A stretch of 64,000 bases of DNA, taken from contig OX381704.1 in assembly GCA_947462335.1 (NCBI GenBank), positions 22,646,442-22,710,441 of the forward strand. The letters are read 5' to 3'. This document shows, one piece after another, positions 29,136 through 44,100 of the stretch. The translations under genes were made by a program, and so were the position numbers. Below the pieces are notes generated by a model that saw nothing but the letters and a program-made list of their open reading frames with translations, did not search any database and was not told the DNA's origin. The stretch comes from Harmothoe impar (taxonomy: Eukaryota > Annelida > Polychaeta > Phyllodocida > Polynoidae). Position 1 is the stretch's first letter. Each line of letters starts with the position of its first letter.

Positions 29136-32100
29136 ATGCGGCCGTCGCACGTGGAGCTTTACGTAGTGGCAGCATGGCTGTGTGTACTAGTCCCCAGCGT
29201 CTACAGCCAAGGTAAACCAGGCCCAGGCCTTCTTCTACTTCTTCTTTACTGTACCTTGTTTTCAGTGCTACTATCTTATAATTCAGCAATTATCTATTAT
29301 ATATAGTACTATTTCCTGATTGGAATCTCGTCTTTTTTTCAATATCCATAATGTCGTTTTCATTGAATCATGATACATAGACGATCTCATAAAGTAGGCA
29401 CATAGGGAACATTAGATCCTGATATACAACTATTTTAATCTTGACGTAAAAAGTAATATACAATGTATTGCCTCCACACCTAGTTGTGAGTAACTTATCA
29501 ATGCTATTACAAATGTATGATTGTGACGGTCTCTGCTTCTAAGCTGCCACATGTACTAGGTGTTGTACCCCGTTGCATTAGTATACGTACATGTTGTATG
29601 AAATGCAGTAAATGTGCCTATACTAATCCGGCATGTGAAGTCTACTAATATCATGTAAAGTTCAATATGTCGCCGCAGGTTATGTTTATAGGAACGTTAG
29701 CATATGGCGTGACGGACTATAGCGTTTGACGTTTCTAGTAATGAAACAATTGTATAGGTCAGTTTGCCCCAAAAAGTGGTTACAAGGGTAGGCGTATACC
29801 GTACCGTCGCGTTTAAGCGCCGGGTATTGAATAAGCGCCGGTCTTGTATAAGCGCCGGGGGTATGAGGGTCTTGAAATTATTCTTAAGCACTAAAACTGG
29901 ATCTTGAATAAGCGCCTGTCTTGTATAAGCGCCGGGGGTAAACACCCCTCCAAAGTTATACGCGCCGGGGCGCTTAAATACGACGGTACGGTAAGTGTCT
30001 TGAAAAGGAACGATACTAAATATCAATAGCCAGTTTCAGGAAACAGAAAGGTGCCCAGAAACATAAATGTGGAAGTTTAGTGTCATAGATTAGACAGTAA
30101 CTTGGCACATGTATCTAAATCTTTAGGGTATTTCTCACAGATATAAATACTGCGGAAATGCGCGAAGCTTCAAGATCTCGACCATACACATAGTCCCTCA
30201 CCACCCATGTGGCCATGTCGGGAGGAGTGTATTTCATCATAAACAAACAATACAGTTCCCAACAATGTCAACGATAAATCACCGCCTGCATCCCATTCCG
30301 TTTACATCTCTGGAGGAGTAACCAGAGAGGCGTCGGCCCATGTTGTCGCTGTGGTCTCGTCCCTGTGAGCTGCTCTGCATGTCTAGAAGGGTCGCATAGT
30401 ACTCTAACGTGATCTGGCCTTTGTAGTCATGATGCATTCATGTATCATGCCGGGGTATCATGCTGATTATCCAGGAGTGTATCACCCCTTTAAGATTGGC
30501 ATGATGCATGGGCGTTACTCACCAGAGCTGCATTCATGCATTATGAATACAAAGGGTATAGTTCATTAGAGCACTAAGCTGCCATTAAAGGGTTAGAGCT
30601 GCTCCCCCAGAGTTGCCCATGGATGGACCCTGCATGTATCGTTGTGGTTCGGCCATCGTGACACCCCTCCCGGCCCCTCCCGGCTGCGTGCCGTGTCTCA
30701 CCGCCCCCTGTTTATGTTGTAGCCTGCTCTGTGTATGCTGGGGAAACCAAAGCCTGCCTCCAGTGGGAGGGGTTATGTAAAGCCGCCCGACAAGACCTAT
30801 CCTATTGCCTGCACTCAAGTCGGGTGCCACCGGCTTCTGATAACCGGCTTTCCTCTGAAGAATGGGGCAGAGTCAGGATCAAATTCGCTTGAAATAAGAA
30901 TAGGGCGCAAATGTGGCATCTCTATAGACTTGGTCAGTTGCATATTGCTATGGAAGCATTTTCTCTCAATGGCTAGCATGCTCTTTTCAATGTCTATGGC
31001 TAAACCGTTATAATACTTACATGACATAGAGGCGTATGCTAAACTTGGTCTCACCCTGATGTTTGAAATTGAAATAAACAGTAAATTACTTTGATGCGCC
31101 TCTAAATGGGTAAAAACCGACAATGGCGACATGGCGACACAAGGGTTTTAAAAATCGACGGAGACCTGGGACACGGAAGAATTAGGGATAAAATTGACCT
31201 ACACATATAGATGAGTTCCTGTATACATAAAAAGTCCCACAGTGACACGCTGTTTCTCCTAAAAAGTGAAGCAATGACACACTCAAAATGTGGACTACCC
31301 ATGTATACTAGTAGTGGCACTTGGATGTGCATACACTGTAATACATTTTAATTTGGTCTCCTGCGTCATAATACTATAAATTGTACACCCAAGCACGTGC
31401 TGGGGAGTTACTCACCAGCAATGCCTAGGTGCATAACAGTGCAGCATGACGACAAATGAACTTGAAGCATTATGTGGCCCTTAAAGGGTTAGCTGATAGC
31501 CTTATTATGAGCCAGCACCGAGCTTTGCGGTCATTTTATGATTGGCAGATGGTAATACTTCAGTCATGATCGTCGTTTCAAAAACACTTCCTCTCTCAGG
31601 GTCCCGACGTTTTGTGTGACCCCGATGAACCAGCCAGCGAAAACAAAAGGTAGCCCTGCAGTGTTTCATGCTTTTTTAGCCCCTTTGCAGAGAGCCTATA
31701 ATGGGATCCATATGTTCATGGTACTTTTTCTTCGTCTCGTTTTCCACTCCTTGGTGCTACTTGGGTTTTGGCCTAGAGCCACTTGCATGTACATGTAGAC
31801 ATAATATCAGGGTAACTGGTACGTTTATCCCTATGATATATGATTACACTCAAGTCACCCTATAGGTTCCCACTTGACTATATTTCATTGGTCCTAAGGG
31901 CTAGTACTCACTCCCAGTCTAGACAACAATTACCTGTACCATTCAATTTAATACTATGCTATTGACATCAACTCCGTTTGCTCTGTGTCATATTCCATCA
32001 ACCAGTGCAGGCTAAACAGTAGTCACCTGTATCAATATAATAATGAAAATACAGTGAATTAACGGTAATCTCCTTAATACCACATGTCTATACAATGCCT

Positions 32101-35100
32101 GATCCATTGGTATAGATCACCGGAGGATCAGTTATATTGCATATTAAACACTATAAGTTATAACAGTTATTGCATCATTGCATGGCTTTCTGCTGGTAGC
32201 CTACATGCATGGTGAATCCTTGGGGAAGACCTATTGTATGTTCGTGGTCTGCTCTACATCTAATGAGGTAAGATATATCCCCCTTCCTGCTCTAATCCAC
32301 CCTGTATTTATTTTCACACCCTCACACTTTGTGGCTCCCCTAAGTACGGTGGCTTCCTTAAGTACCCACCCTAACAGTATTATCCCTGAAGATCCAGTCG
32401 AGGATTAAAGCAATTAGCTATTTGTAAGGCACTACGGGGTGCTAAGCTATAATCTGGGCCTCTTCGCCACGTCTGATTGATATTACCCACGTCCACTATC
32501 AGGGAGGTCAGAAGCAATGTGTAGAATTGTTCAGAAAGCCCTAGAAGTCAGGGAAATAGGCCAATAAGCAACGTGCCTATATATTTACACCGCCTCAACC
32601 AAATATGCAATTGAGCAACAATAGACCTTCTACAAAGGAAATTCCGCTACAATCCCACATTTTACATATGTATAAACATGTGAACCATTTTGGCTGAGCT
32701 AGGTCCATATGACATGGAAGCAAACTTTATCACAGGGACCCCCACCTGGGTAGCATCGTGACAGAGGGTAGCTGTTGGCGCCATGTGTGGGTCATCACAG
32801 CTTCCATTTGTTTGGTGTTCTTACCCCGCCACAACCACTAATACCACTGCGTAGGAGGCAGGATGCCGGATCCGCATTCCTGCACATGGAATACTCCCAG
32901 ATGTCATCTTATACCTCTGTAGTACTAGGCCCGGTACTAGGCCTAGACATACTAGTACATAGTGTGTGAGATCTCTACTATACATAGCCAGAGGGAACCA
33001 CAACGTCTCCATTCAGTGAATGGGTCATTGAGGATTCAATGCAGACCATATTAAAAACAGAAGTATTAACCTCAACCATTTCATATTATCTGGTCAATGG
33101 TATATTTTGGGTATTCCTGGTTCATATTTACAGCCTCGCAGCCCATTATTCTAATACTCTAGTCAATAAAGGACGGGGAGAAGCATGGGAGAATAACCTG
33201 CATTTGTAATGATTAGACTGCTATGTTTAAAGATGGTGTATCAACTAATACTCTTCCCAAACCTTTTCCTCAAAAGGGATGCCATGGGTTCCATTATCAT
33301 TTTAGTTGATACACAGTGCCCAATATTTGCAAAATATTTGTCTATAAATATATGATTTGAGATATTTAACAATAGAGCCTATTCACCTCATTGACTCAGT
33401 CACTCCCCCAGGTGAGTACAGGGGAAACTAGCCTGGTAGAGAAAGCACTGAGCAATGCAGTACCACAACATAGACAGTTTTAGTGTCGACCTACAGTAAA
33501 AATGATTACACTAAATAGGCCAATTTGATCGATTTAGATATATCCCATCATTTTAAAAGTAAGGGAGTATTTATTTCATAGCATGGTATGTACAATAGTA
33601 TTATGGCATCAATAGAAAATTAAAGAATTTTAGGTGGTACACCATCTTTAAAGATGTAGATATGGTAAGAAGTTGCAACAATAGTTGATTAAGTTGCACA
33701 TGTATATACATTGTGTTTGATAGGTCTATACATCAATTGGATGGATGTAATTCAAGGATTTGCTAATTGGGTGTGGGTGCATAGGTAAAATGGTCAAGAG
33801 GTGTGTGTGTCTGTGTGAAATGGCCAGGTGGAAGCCCCTAAACGCCTTAGAACGCTCTTTGCAATTTAGTGCGTGGAATTCAAACCAAGTTGGCAGACTA
33901 ATCGGTCAAATCCCCTGGATCTAAACATAATGGAACAAGATGAACAATTCATTCTGATTTAAGCCTAAACCTACCCCCCAACCCACCCCTACCCACAATC
34001 CCCATCAGGCTGATAAATTGCAATCTTGTTCTAACTTAGCACGAACTAAGAGGTGAAAATTTCCAGTCAAGTATAGTAGAAATGCCAAAAACAGGTCGCT
34101 GATTCAAGCAGAAAATTGGTAGCTGGTAGAACTAGCGTCTCTCTACAAATAATGGTTCAATCAAGAGGTGGAATTTGAAGTCCAATAAAAAAGAGAGGAA
34201 CATTTGCCTCTTTCACATAGAGTTCAGAGAATATTCAAAAATGTGATAATATTGTGTCAGCAACCGCTGGTCTGATTGACTTGATTGTTGAAGTGTTTGA
34301 AAGCTTGAGAAGAGTATGTGGGTAATGGTTGACGGGAAGAGAGTTTCAGTTTTGGACACCAGAGAGGGACATCAAAGTTAATCAATGCATCTCAATGTCC
34401 CAATACTGGGGTCATGATACATGTAAATACATAATAATGAGTTGCTCTACCCGAGCAGCTGCCTGAGCAGCACCTGGAGCAGATGGTGACCTGTGTGAGC
34501 TGCTCCATGCACCAGGTGCCCAGTGCTCCTCCAGCTCAGCCTCCTGGGTGGTCAGTCTGCTCAGGCTGACCAGTGCCCAGCCTCAGTGCACAGGGCCCCG
34601 CCCCACCCAGCCAATTACCTATTGGGGTAAACTTGGCACCAACAGGAGGAAGGAAGGGGATGGGTTGGGTGGGTGTGAGAGGTGCTAAAGAGTGGGGAGG
34701 GGGTGTTCCATTGAATCCGTCCCACACATGGTTTTTGGCACGACCTACTGGTCACATGGGGAGGAATGACTTCCTATAGTTGATCTATTTCCGTAGAGAG
34801 CAGGGAGATACTCTACATATATGACTGTGGAGCGCCAGAAAAAAAGAGAAATATAACCAAATGTCATCCATGTGCCAAAAATGTGGCAATGTTATGGACA
34901 CTTATGGACTGAACACGGACGAGGACCACTCCAAATATATAACGTTTTTTATAACCAAAGGGCATTTCTTCTCTCTCTTTTTTGGAACCAGGAAATATTT
35001 GAGGCTGGCATACAAAAGAATGAGATTATCTTCCCCTTATAATAATTTGGGAAACGTTAATCCCTGATGGATATCACAGTCATGGTAAATAGTCATACAC

Positions 35101-38100
35101 AAGCTATCATTCCAATAAAGGTCGATGTAAAACTCTGCCCTTCATCATGATGCATAAATACAGTCCTGATGGGTAACTCGCTAGTGTTGCATTCATAGGG
35201 TCCGTATGCGGCATAAATGCAGTGACAGAGAGTAATTTACTCTCAATGTGCATCGTGACAACAATAATGATACATTGAGCAATCATTGTTAAGCAATACT
35301 GCCTTCTAAGTACTCCTTTACCTGTGGTTTACACTTACAGTCATGCAGACTGTGTGTTCTTGTTCAGGGTACTGATCTGCTGTAGCTGTCTATAGTATAT
35401 TGGTTCAGCAGACAGCAGGTGGTGGTCAGCCCCTGCACCTGTCAGCCCACCTTCCTCCAGGGTGGAGTCCAGTAGTTTACATGTGACCAGTTAGCTACTG
35501 GAGCATGTACACTGACCTGACCATGTCCTGAAACAGACAGTCACCTGCTGGGGTCAACCCTCACCACGTGGTCAGGGCAGGCAGCCTTTCCTACTCATTT
35601 ACCTATTATATTTTATTTTTTTTCGTCTCATAATTGTTCATTGAAAAACTCCTCACTGAGGAGATGTGATCAATAAAATGTTCAATACTTCAATACTTCA
35701 ATTTTTACATATAACGGGACTGATTAGTCAAATCCTGCATTTACTCTTGAGGGCAGCATATTGCCTTAAACTTGTAGCAACATTTGTTGGCATGATGCGC
35801 CAACGCACGGCCAGCGAGCAACTCGCTGGTAATGCATTGATTAATGACGATGTCCATCGTTTTCATCATCATTAAACAATCAAAGCAGCCCTTGTCAGTG
35901 CTATATTCACAAATCGTGCCGACCCTTCAGGAGTATTAATTCTGTAGACCTACATAGAGGGTTAATTGAGTTGAGTTTGGAATTTTTTATTTTGCAGAAG
36001 TATTCATTACATGTAACGCCTTTCAAATGGAAACTTTACAATTCCATGAAGTAACACAATTACCAGGCAGCAATGTTAGTAGAGTATACAACCAATATGT
36101 CTTGGAGAATTCAATAAATTAGATACATGGTTTAATTATGATTGAGGACAATATTGAACTGCATTGATCTTAAGTTATAATTCTGCCCACAAGGGTAGAT
36201 TAGACCAATTCCTGATGTATACAGGTGATACTCGTTCCAATAGCTCCGTAAATAGCTGTCGACATAAATTCCTTGTTGTGTCTACTTCCTGATGGTTGTC
36301 CACATGGTTCACATAAAGTCAGAGCTTGAAAATGTCCAGCTTGAAAATGTGTTACAAATGGCTCAAATAAAGCCCGAAATTGAACATATTCAGCTTTCTA
36401 TGTCTTATAAATCATAGCTCATTTGAGACCAAGTACTCAGCTTTCTATGTAATGTGTTGTAAATGGTTTACATCAAGCCAAAGCTTGAACATATACAGCT
36501 TTCTGAGTAAATGTTCCAAATATCTCAGAAACAGTCAGAGATTAAACATATTCAGCTTTCTATGTGTTACAAAGCATAGCTCACATCAAGTCAAAGCTTG
36601 AAAGTATTTTGCGTTCTAGATATATTATAAGTGGCTAGTATAAAGCATAAATGTCTGAGTATATTCAGCTTTCTATGTGTTACAAATGGCTGACGTGAAG
36701 CTAAAGCTTTAAAATATACCACTTTCTATGGCTCAAATCAAGCCAGAGCTTGAACTTATTTAGCTTTCTGTGTTATGAATGACCAACATGAAGGCGTTAA
36801 AGCTTGACAATGGTCTGCTTTATATGTGTTGATAAAGGCTTACATGCAGATGGCGTACGTATCCTATATATCATGTGTCAACTGCTTAGTTAAAGGATGC
36901 TTAACGTGTGCAAATTAACATGTTAAAGTCAAGTTACTATACACTTTATTTGTCATGGATAATAATACACTTAATATGCTTACAATGTGTTTTGTAGCCT
37001 TGCTACGCAGCCCATTCCGAAACAGGAGAACTGGTCAGCATAGAAATGTACCAGGACTATTCCACTCCAACAGGCGCCAACACGGTAACCAACCCAGCAC
37101 TGACTTTAACCCGTTAAGGATGAGATGCTGAACGTGATTTGATGCACTATCCTTTATCCTTTATTATGCATGAATGCAGCCCTGGCAAGTAACTTGTCAG
37201 CACTGCATTCATATATACTGCCTAGCCCATGGGATTGATGCAGTCCTGAAGGATTGGCATGCTGCACCAATCCAGGGCCATCCGGCGAGTTACTTGCCTG
37301 CACTGGATTGGTACATCATGATGACAACTGTTTGTTTTAAAGCAACATGTCATCCTTAAAGGGTTAGGGCACAGTCGTGGAGAAAGTAAACTGGTTTATA
37401 ACTCATAAAAGGGTCAAGAAAGATGTGTGCTTTCATGGCTGTGCAGCTGCTGAAGCCAGATCGTGCAATTGCCTGTGATGCTATGTTTTATAGAGAGACT
37501 TGAATGGAACTGAAATGGTGAGAAGCAAGTGCTTTCTATCAGAAGGTGAAAGGATCAAGGGAATAGTTGGCCATGCGACTATGGTTATCGGCATTTGGCA
37601 CTTCGCATGTCCAGTTCATAGATATAGAGGTGCAACCACCTCCCATATATAAGGATGTCATGGATGAACAGAAAAAAAATCAGATAGGTCACTCTGAGGA
37701 CCTGTGAATAATTTGTTAACAGCCATTTTCATTTGAGGCCAATACAAATAGACAAATTGTGACATAGTGTGAGAACTGTTTTGTTAAACCTACCCTGCAC
37801 ACTTGCCCTTTGAAATACATCATCCTTAATCCTCAGTTGAGCCCAGCATGGTACCCCTTAAAACTGCGTAGGTCTTGTACGAGAGCATACTATTGTAAAT
37901 CCCATTGTTAAATCCTGTGTTGATCCTACCAGAGAACCGCCCACGTTTATCCCATGGCCGCCAAGTAACACATAACTCTGCATATCACCTCAGTTACATA
38001 ACTGTGCGAGTATACCTCATTTCTATAGAAACCTTTCAGCACAATGGTATGTCTGCATCATTATAGCCCACACTACTCTAACTAATACTCCCACACTTGG

Positions 38101-41100
38101 CCGTTGCAGGGTCGTTACCCTCCATCCTGGAGAGCTGCTGTACAGTGGGTAAGGACTGGTTCAGCATCAGCCGGGAGCGCTGCAGTCTACATCCAGGGCC
38201 CTTTGAGGGGGTGGCTGAGGGGGACACCATGTCCTGTCAGGCTATCGTGGAGGTGTGCTGCCTTAAGGAGAAGGCAGACAAGCAGTGCACGCAGGGCAAG
38301 CAGATATCACGGATACGGCAGAGCTGTGACGCACTGCACAGCCAGCTCGGCAACTCCAGGGCACGGGTAGGTATTCACATACATGTACATGATTGTATAG
38401 ACTGTATACACTCAGGAGGCTCTCTCCCACAAGAGTAGTCAGGTATTTCAAGAGGAGGCAGGTCTGCTACACTGTCCTTAGGATAGTCAACCGTTGACAG
38501 ACTGCAAGAGAATTTTGCAATGTAGAGTTCCTAATTCCTGCTATGAATTTTGCAATGCAGGGTTGTTGATTCCTGAGAAGAGTTTGGCAATTCAGGGTTC
38601 CTGATTGGCCTGATTCCTGCTATTAAATTGAGTCAGCTATTCCTAAAGTAAATGTGTAGGGGCGTGATTTCTGTCTTCAGCTCATATCTCATAGATTTAT
38701 CCTGGATTGGCTTGGCTTGGCGACATTTAGAGACTCTCGTTGACTTTTTTTCTGGGTGTGGTACATCTATCTGAAAGTAATACTGTAATTCCCCTTGTGT
38801 GTATTTGCAATCACATCGACGTCGGTCAGGCATTTTATTCCTTGTATTGCTCACACCATGTTAGTTCAAGGGGTTTAAAACTACTTACCTCAAAATTGCC
38901 CACACTAGAATCCCTCTTATACAGACAAGCAATAATGCATGGGACCATGTTGTTCTCGAAGTCTATATGAATGGCACATTCCATAACGCAAGAAGCATTC
39001 CTACCTCACTTACACTAAGTGTCCCACAGTGACATCCGTGATCCCAAACTGAGTCATGTCAAGTCTCCATATGGCATATTGTCATTGTGTGAATCGATAC
39101 ATTCCACAACGTTTACACTTCTCACTACAATCACATCCATGCCCCTGATAGCTACACACAAGGGCGTGGTTACACACATGTTACATTGTGCCCCTTTAAG
39201 GACAGCACGTGCCCCTTCTAGAATGTTTTATTCAGTCAAACAGTACTTTTGTGAAATAATTCACACAGGAAAGAAACAGACTCCCTGGGCTACCTAAGGG
39301 TGTCACATTAGATTAGGATCAGAGCTCTCCTAGAGTGGGGAGCCAATCTGGAGGCAGCCTGAACTCCCTTTTGACTCTGTTTCTTTTCTCTGTGAATATA
39401 TATTGTAACCGGTGAGTGACTCCTGGTGACCGGTCAAGTCCCTAAACACTGTACCCAAATGGGGCGGGGGGGGGGGGTGTTACCTGGGTTCTCCCACATT
39501 CAAAAAATATCAATTTTTCATGAATTATCAGGCAAATTTTAAAAGGTATAAAACACCTATACATGTATCTTGAAAATATGTTTTCCAGAAACAAATTACC
39601 CACCTTTTCTTCAAAGACATGGAGTTAATTTGAGAACCCCCCTCCCTTTCTTTTCTGGAACCAGACCACATCAAGTGCAAGAAAGTAGACCTTTATTTCT
39701 CGTTTTTAGAACATTTGACATTTCTCATTGGGCACTGATTGCAGGACAGGCCTGACTGACACACTCAAATACATGAGTACCATTGCTACTGTACTCAGAC
39801 CTACTAGGAAGTGTTTGACCTTAATGCTGTGCACAATGGGTCTGTACAAGGAATCCATAAAGACAATGAGACATACAGAAGATACCCTGGGCAGGGGCTA
39901 ACCCTTTAACGACAGTGTAGGACACTGGCTCACCAGCGATGTCTTGGTGCATGCAGGAGTGTATCAACCATGTATAATGCATGAATACAGCACCAGTGAG
40001 TGCTGGCCAGGGCTGCATTCATGCATCATGATGACAGATGGGCATGTAGTGCTATGCTTCCCATGGCAGGGTTGGGGGTGGTTGCCCGGGTGGTTGAGGG
40101 CCACACAGGCCGCAGACAGGAATAATGGGTTGTTTCCGCAGCCACATCCTCACACCATACATCTTACACACAGGCTGCTAGGGTCACTGTTTACTTGGTC
40201 GTGCCCTGCTTAATGTCTTCACGTAGGGGACATAAGCTGTATCCCTACTCTGGTTATAACCTGATGCCAATGTTTCTATTGTTTCCATCCTAAATTACAA
40301 TCATCCTGACTAGGAATATGGGTGTTATTTGTACTGAGAATAATCCCCAAATTCCTAGCCATTGTTCTCGTGTACTCTAGGGTGATTAGTTTATTAGTTA
40401 ATCCAAGAATGTCTGCACCACTTCAAAACAAATGAATCTGTTATTAAGTGATTACTTAGCGATCAATAGTTATTTTATTATGTTAATATGCAAAAGTACA
40501 ATTAATGCTACAAACACTTTAACTACCATTGATGAATTTAGCCTACTATTCATAATGTTCACGAATGACGTCTAGGTCTACTGGGTTGGGGGTCTTTTGG
40601 TGAAGTGACGGAAAGTTGTTTAGCGCAAGGACCGACAAAAAATTGATGAAACGTGACCTGTGCCTAACTTTTGTATAGATTAATTTCACAACATGGTGAC
40701 AAGGGAGGGGGGCGTCTTAAAATGGTCCCAAATAGGGGACGTCATTGTTTCCCAAGTTCCAAGGATATTTTAAGCTGAAGTTTTCGGGTACCGAGATTAA
40801 CGTTTAATGGAAACATGATAAACGGCTTCTAAGGCCAAATAAAAGGTCTGTTCCAGGTAACATGGATTGAAATCGTAGGGTAGGTAGGTCGTTTTTTTTT
40901 AAACATGAAAATACTAGCCAGCCAGACCCTAAAATTGACATAAAAAGGCTAAAAATACAGATATTTTTCAAAATTGTATAAAAAAACGTAGGGTCGGCCC
41001 TGTCTTCATAGGGTCGGTCGGGTTACCTGAAACAAACCTCTTTTTTCTGGCCTAATGTATTGTGATTTTTGCCCTCAGGAGTGCTGTAGTTGCTGTAAGC

Positions 41101-44100
41101 TGGGCCAGGTGGCCAAGGAGAGCCTCCTGCCCTGCACCCTACTGAACGACCACGCCACCTACACACAGTCATGTAAAACTACCTTTACAGAGTGCTGTAT
41201 AGGGGATGACAGCCTCACCACCACCACCACACCAGCACCCACCTTAGCACCACTCCGTGAGTACACAACTAACATCTATAGTATACTGAAAACATGATGC
41301 CTCAAGGCAACTTTTGTCATCACGATGCACCAATTCACTGCATTGGTGCATCATACAGAGAGACCCTCGGGGTCCCTAGGGCTTACATGAGTGCAGTCCT
41401 GACGAGTTACTGTCGCGAGTATATGTCAATTAAAATACGTCTTATCACTACTTTGACTATTGTCTGCCTGTTCTCCTGACATGAACCAAAGCTAATAATG
41501 AGAACACTTATAACGTTAGCACTTGTCTATGTCAGGGAGGCCTGTGCCTCCTGTAAGGCCTGGTACATCACCACCCGTCACTAGGGGTATGTACTTACAT
41601 TAAGACTGGTCTGCAGGTGCAGATTCATGATTTTCTTTATGTGTTAAGACTGGTTTACAGGTGCAGATTCATGCTTTTCTTTATGTGTTAAGACTGGTCT
41701 ACAGGTGCAGATTCATGATTTTCTTTATATGTTAAGACTGGTCTACAGGTGCAGGTTTATGATTTTCCCTATAATTGTATCATGTATTATAATATAAGGC
41801 TCCGGTTAGACAGAGTTTCGTTTAGGAGTGTGACTGGGTTGGTCAATATTAATTTTATGGTTTGTTGTGTCGTCATACATGGTCTTTAATCTATGGATTT
41901 TGAATGTGAGTAAAGTGTTCATTTGACGAGTATAATATCATGCCAAATCCGTATTTGTTAAGTAAGCAACATACTGAATACATGTATCCAACCTATAATT
42001 TGATATAAACATTGATAGATTTCAATTTATCACACCGAGGTGGTGGAAGGTTTGAATGATGTGCCAATGTTTGCACATCTTCTTCATGCATTTTCTTAAC
42101 TGATTGTTCTTCCTTGTATTGTAGGTCCTGACCTGATGAATGAGTGTGAGCAATTCTCCAACATGCTGTGTGCGCACGTGTGTATAGACACCCCGACCAG
42201 CTACAGGTGTGCCTGCCACCCCGGTCACACCATGCAGGCAGACGGACGCACCTGTAAACAGGACGGTAAGTAACATGCTGTGTGTGTGTATAGACACCAG
42301 CTACAGGTGTGCCTGTCACCCCGGTCACACTATGCAGGCAGACGGACGCACCTGTAAACAGGACGGTAAGTAACATGCTGTGTGTGTGTATAGACACCAG
42401 CTACAGGTGTGCCTGTCACCCCGGTCACACTATGCAGGCAGACGGACGCACCTGTAAACAGGACGGTAAGTGACATGCTGTGTGTGTGTATAGACACCAG
42501 CTACAGGTGTGCCTGTCACCCCGGTCACACTATGCAGGCAGACGGACGCACCTGTAAACAGGACGGTAGGAACATGATTTTAACCCTTTAGAGGGGGGTG
42601 ACATGATATAGCCTGCAGGAATGCTGCAATAACGTGTCGTGATGCTACAAAAGCATTGCTGCGGCATTATCACTGAGCGTGTCCCACCCACATTTTTAGT
42701 ACTGTTCTAGTCTGCTATGTGGTAAAGTGTGGGTGTGATATTGCCCCTTAAGCCATAATGAGTGCTCATGAACATTACAAAGCAAAGCAAAGGCTATTCA
42801 AATATAGATATGCATAAATGTGCATGTATGTATCAATATAATGTAAAGGTGTTCTCTAAGTGTTGGTTGTCCATTGCAGTGACAGACCGCTGTCAGATCA
42901 ACAACCCGTGCCAACATCTGTGTGTGGACACGGGCACGGCCATCAACTGTAGGTGCCTGGATGGCTTCATCCTCAAACCTGACGGACGCACCTGTGAAGG
43001 TCAGTTACACCATATACTCCTATACATTAAAACCTCTGTATGACATAATTCATTTTTATATGAAGTATATTATCAATGGTCACTTCGATTGTATCAAGAT
43101 TCATTCATCATGGTGATTGGCATGAATGTGCCATTGGAGCGCCAGGGAAAAAATACACTTTCCATATACTACTGACTTGTAGCGGTCAATATCCTTGTTT
43201 GGACGACCTGGCATGGTGCCTGGACAAGACATATCCCTTATAATCTAGTAAATTCAACATAATCTTAAGATGTTGGAATGCACTTAAAACATACGACACA
43301 TAATACTATAATAGTATCCTAAATTATATTAAAGTGTTAGCATTTAGGATGCAGGATATATGTGCTAATCTAAGAGTATGCAGGATATTCTTTTTTCGTT
43401 GCACCATGTCAGGTAGTCATTAATTGAGGCCAATACATTGTTGTAGCACTGTTAATGAAATGATGGTCTAACATAGCACCCTGTATGTGCTCGTTGCACC
43501 TTAGATGAGGACGAGTGTAAGATCGGCACCCACACCTGTCAGCCCGAACAGAAGTGCGTCAACTCACCTGGCAGCTTCGCCTGTGAGGGTCCGTCCCGGC
43601 CCTCCCCCTCCACCTGCCCCCGGGGCTACGTCTACAACGGCATCACCAGGACATGTGAAGGTAGGAGCAATAGGTGCCACCAAGCCTTCTGTAATATACA
43701 ATGTACTAATGGGTGAACAAGGATTAACAGTAACCCTTTAAGGACGGCATGATGCCGCAGGAATTCATGTCATGATACACTGACACAGCACTGGCGAGTT
43801 TCTCATTGCTTAGAACTGTGTTGGGGCATTGTGTCGACCTTTTTAGGCGTATATCAACCTTGCTAGGTCAACTTGATGTATGAATGCAGCTCACGTGAGT
43901 TCCTCACTGGTGCTCTATCCATGAATCATGTTGATACAATTTAAGGTAAAGGTGTATTGGATCATTTGCTGCAATTAAAGGGTTAAATATACATTTTGCT
44001 ATATGTTATCCATGTGTTGGCCTGTTGGCTTGAAGCTCCATGTGAACTGTCCTAGACATCAACCTAATGCGATACATGTTACTTAATGCGAAATGTTATC

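Larger units (their letters stand above)
29212..38109 (+). other. FBLN1: Fibulin-1 intron 1 (8.9 kb)
   Basis: Donor GTAAAC, acceptor CGTTGCAG, phase 1. Holds the MITEs listed separately, a degenerate tandem at 36310-36850 and GAGCTGCTC words at 30367, 30596 and 34497. A first intron this long is a usual place for regulatory elements. No other gene recognised. Confidence 0.7.
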
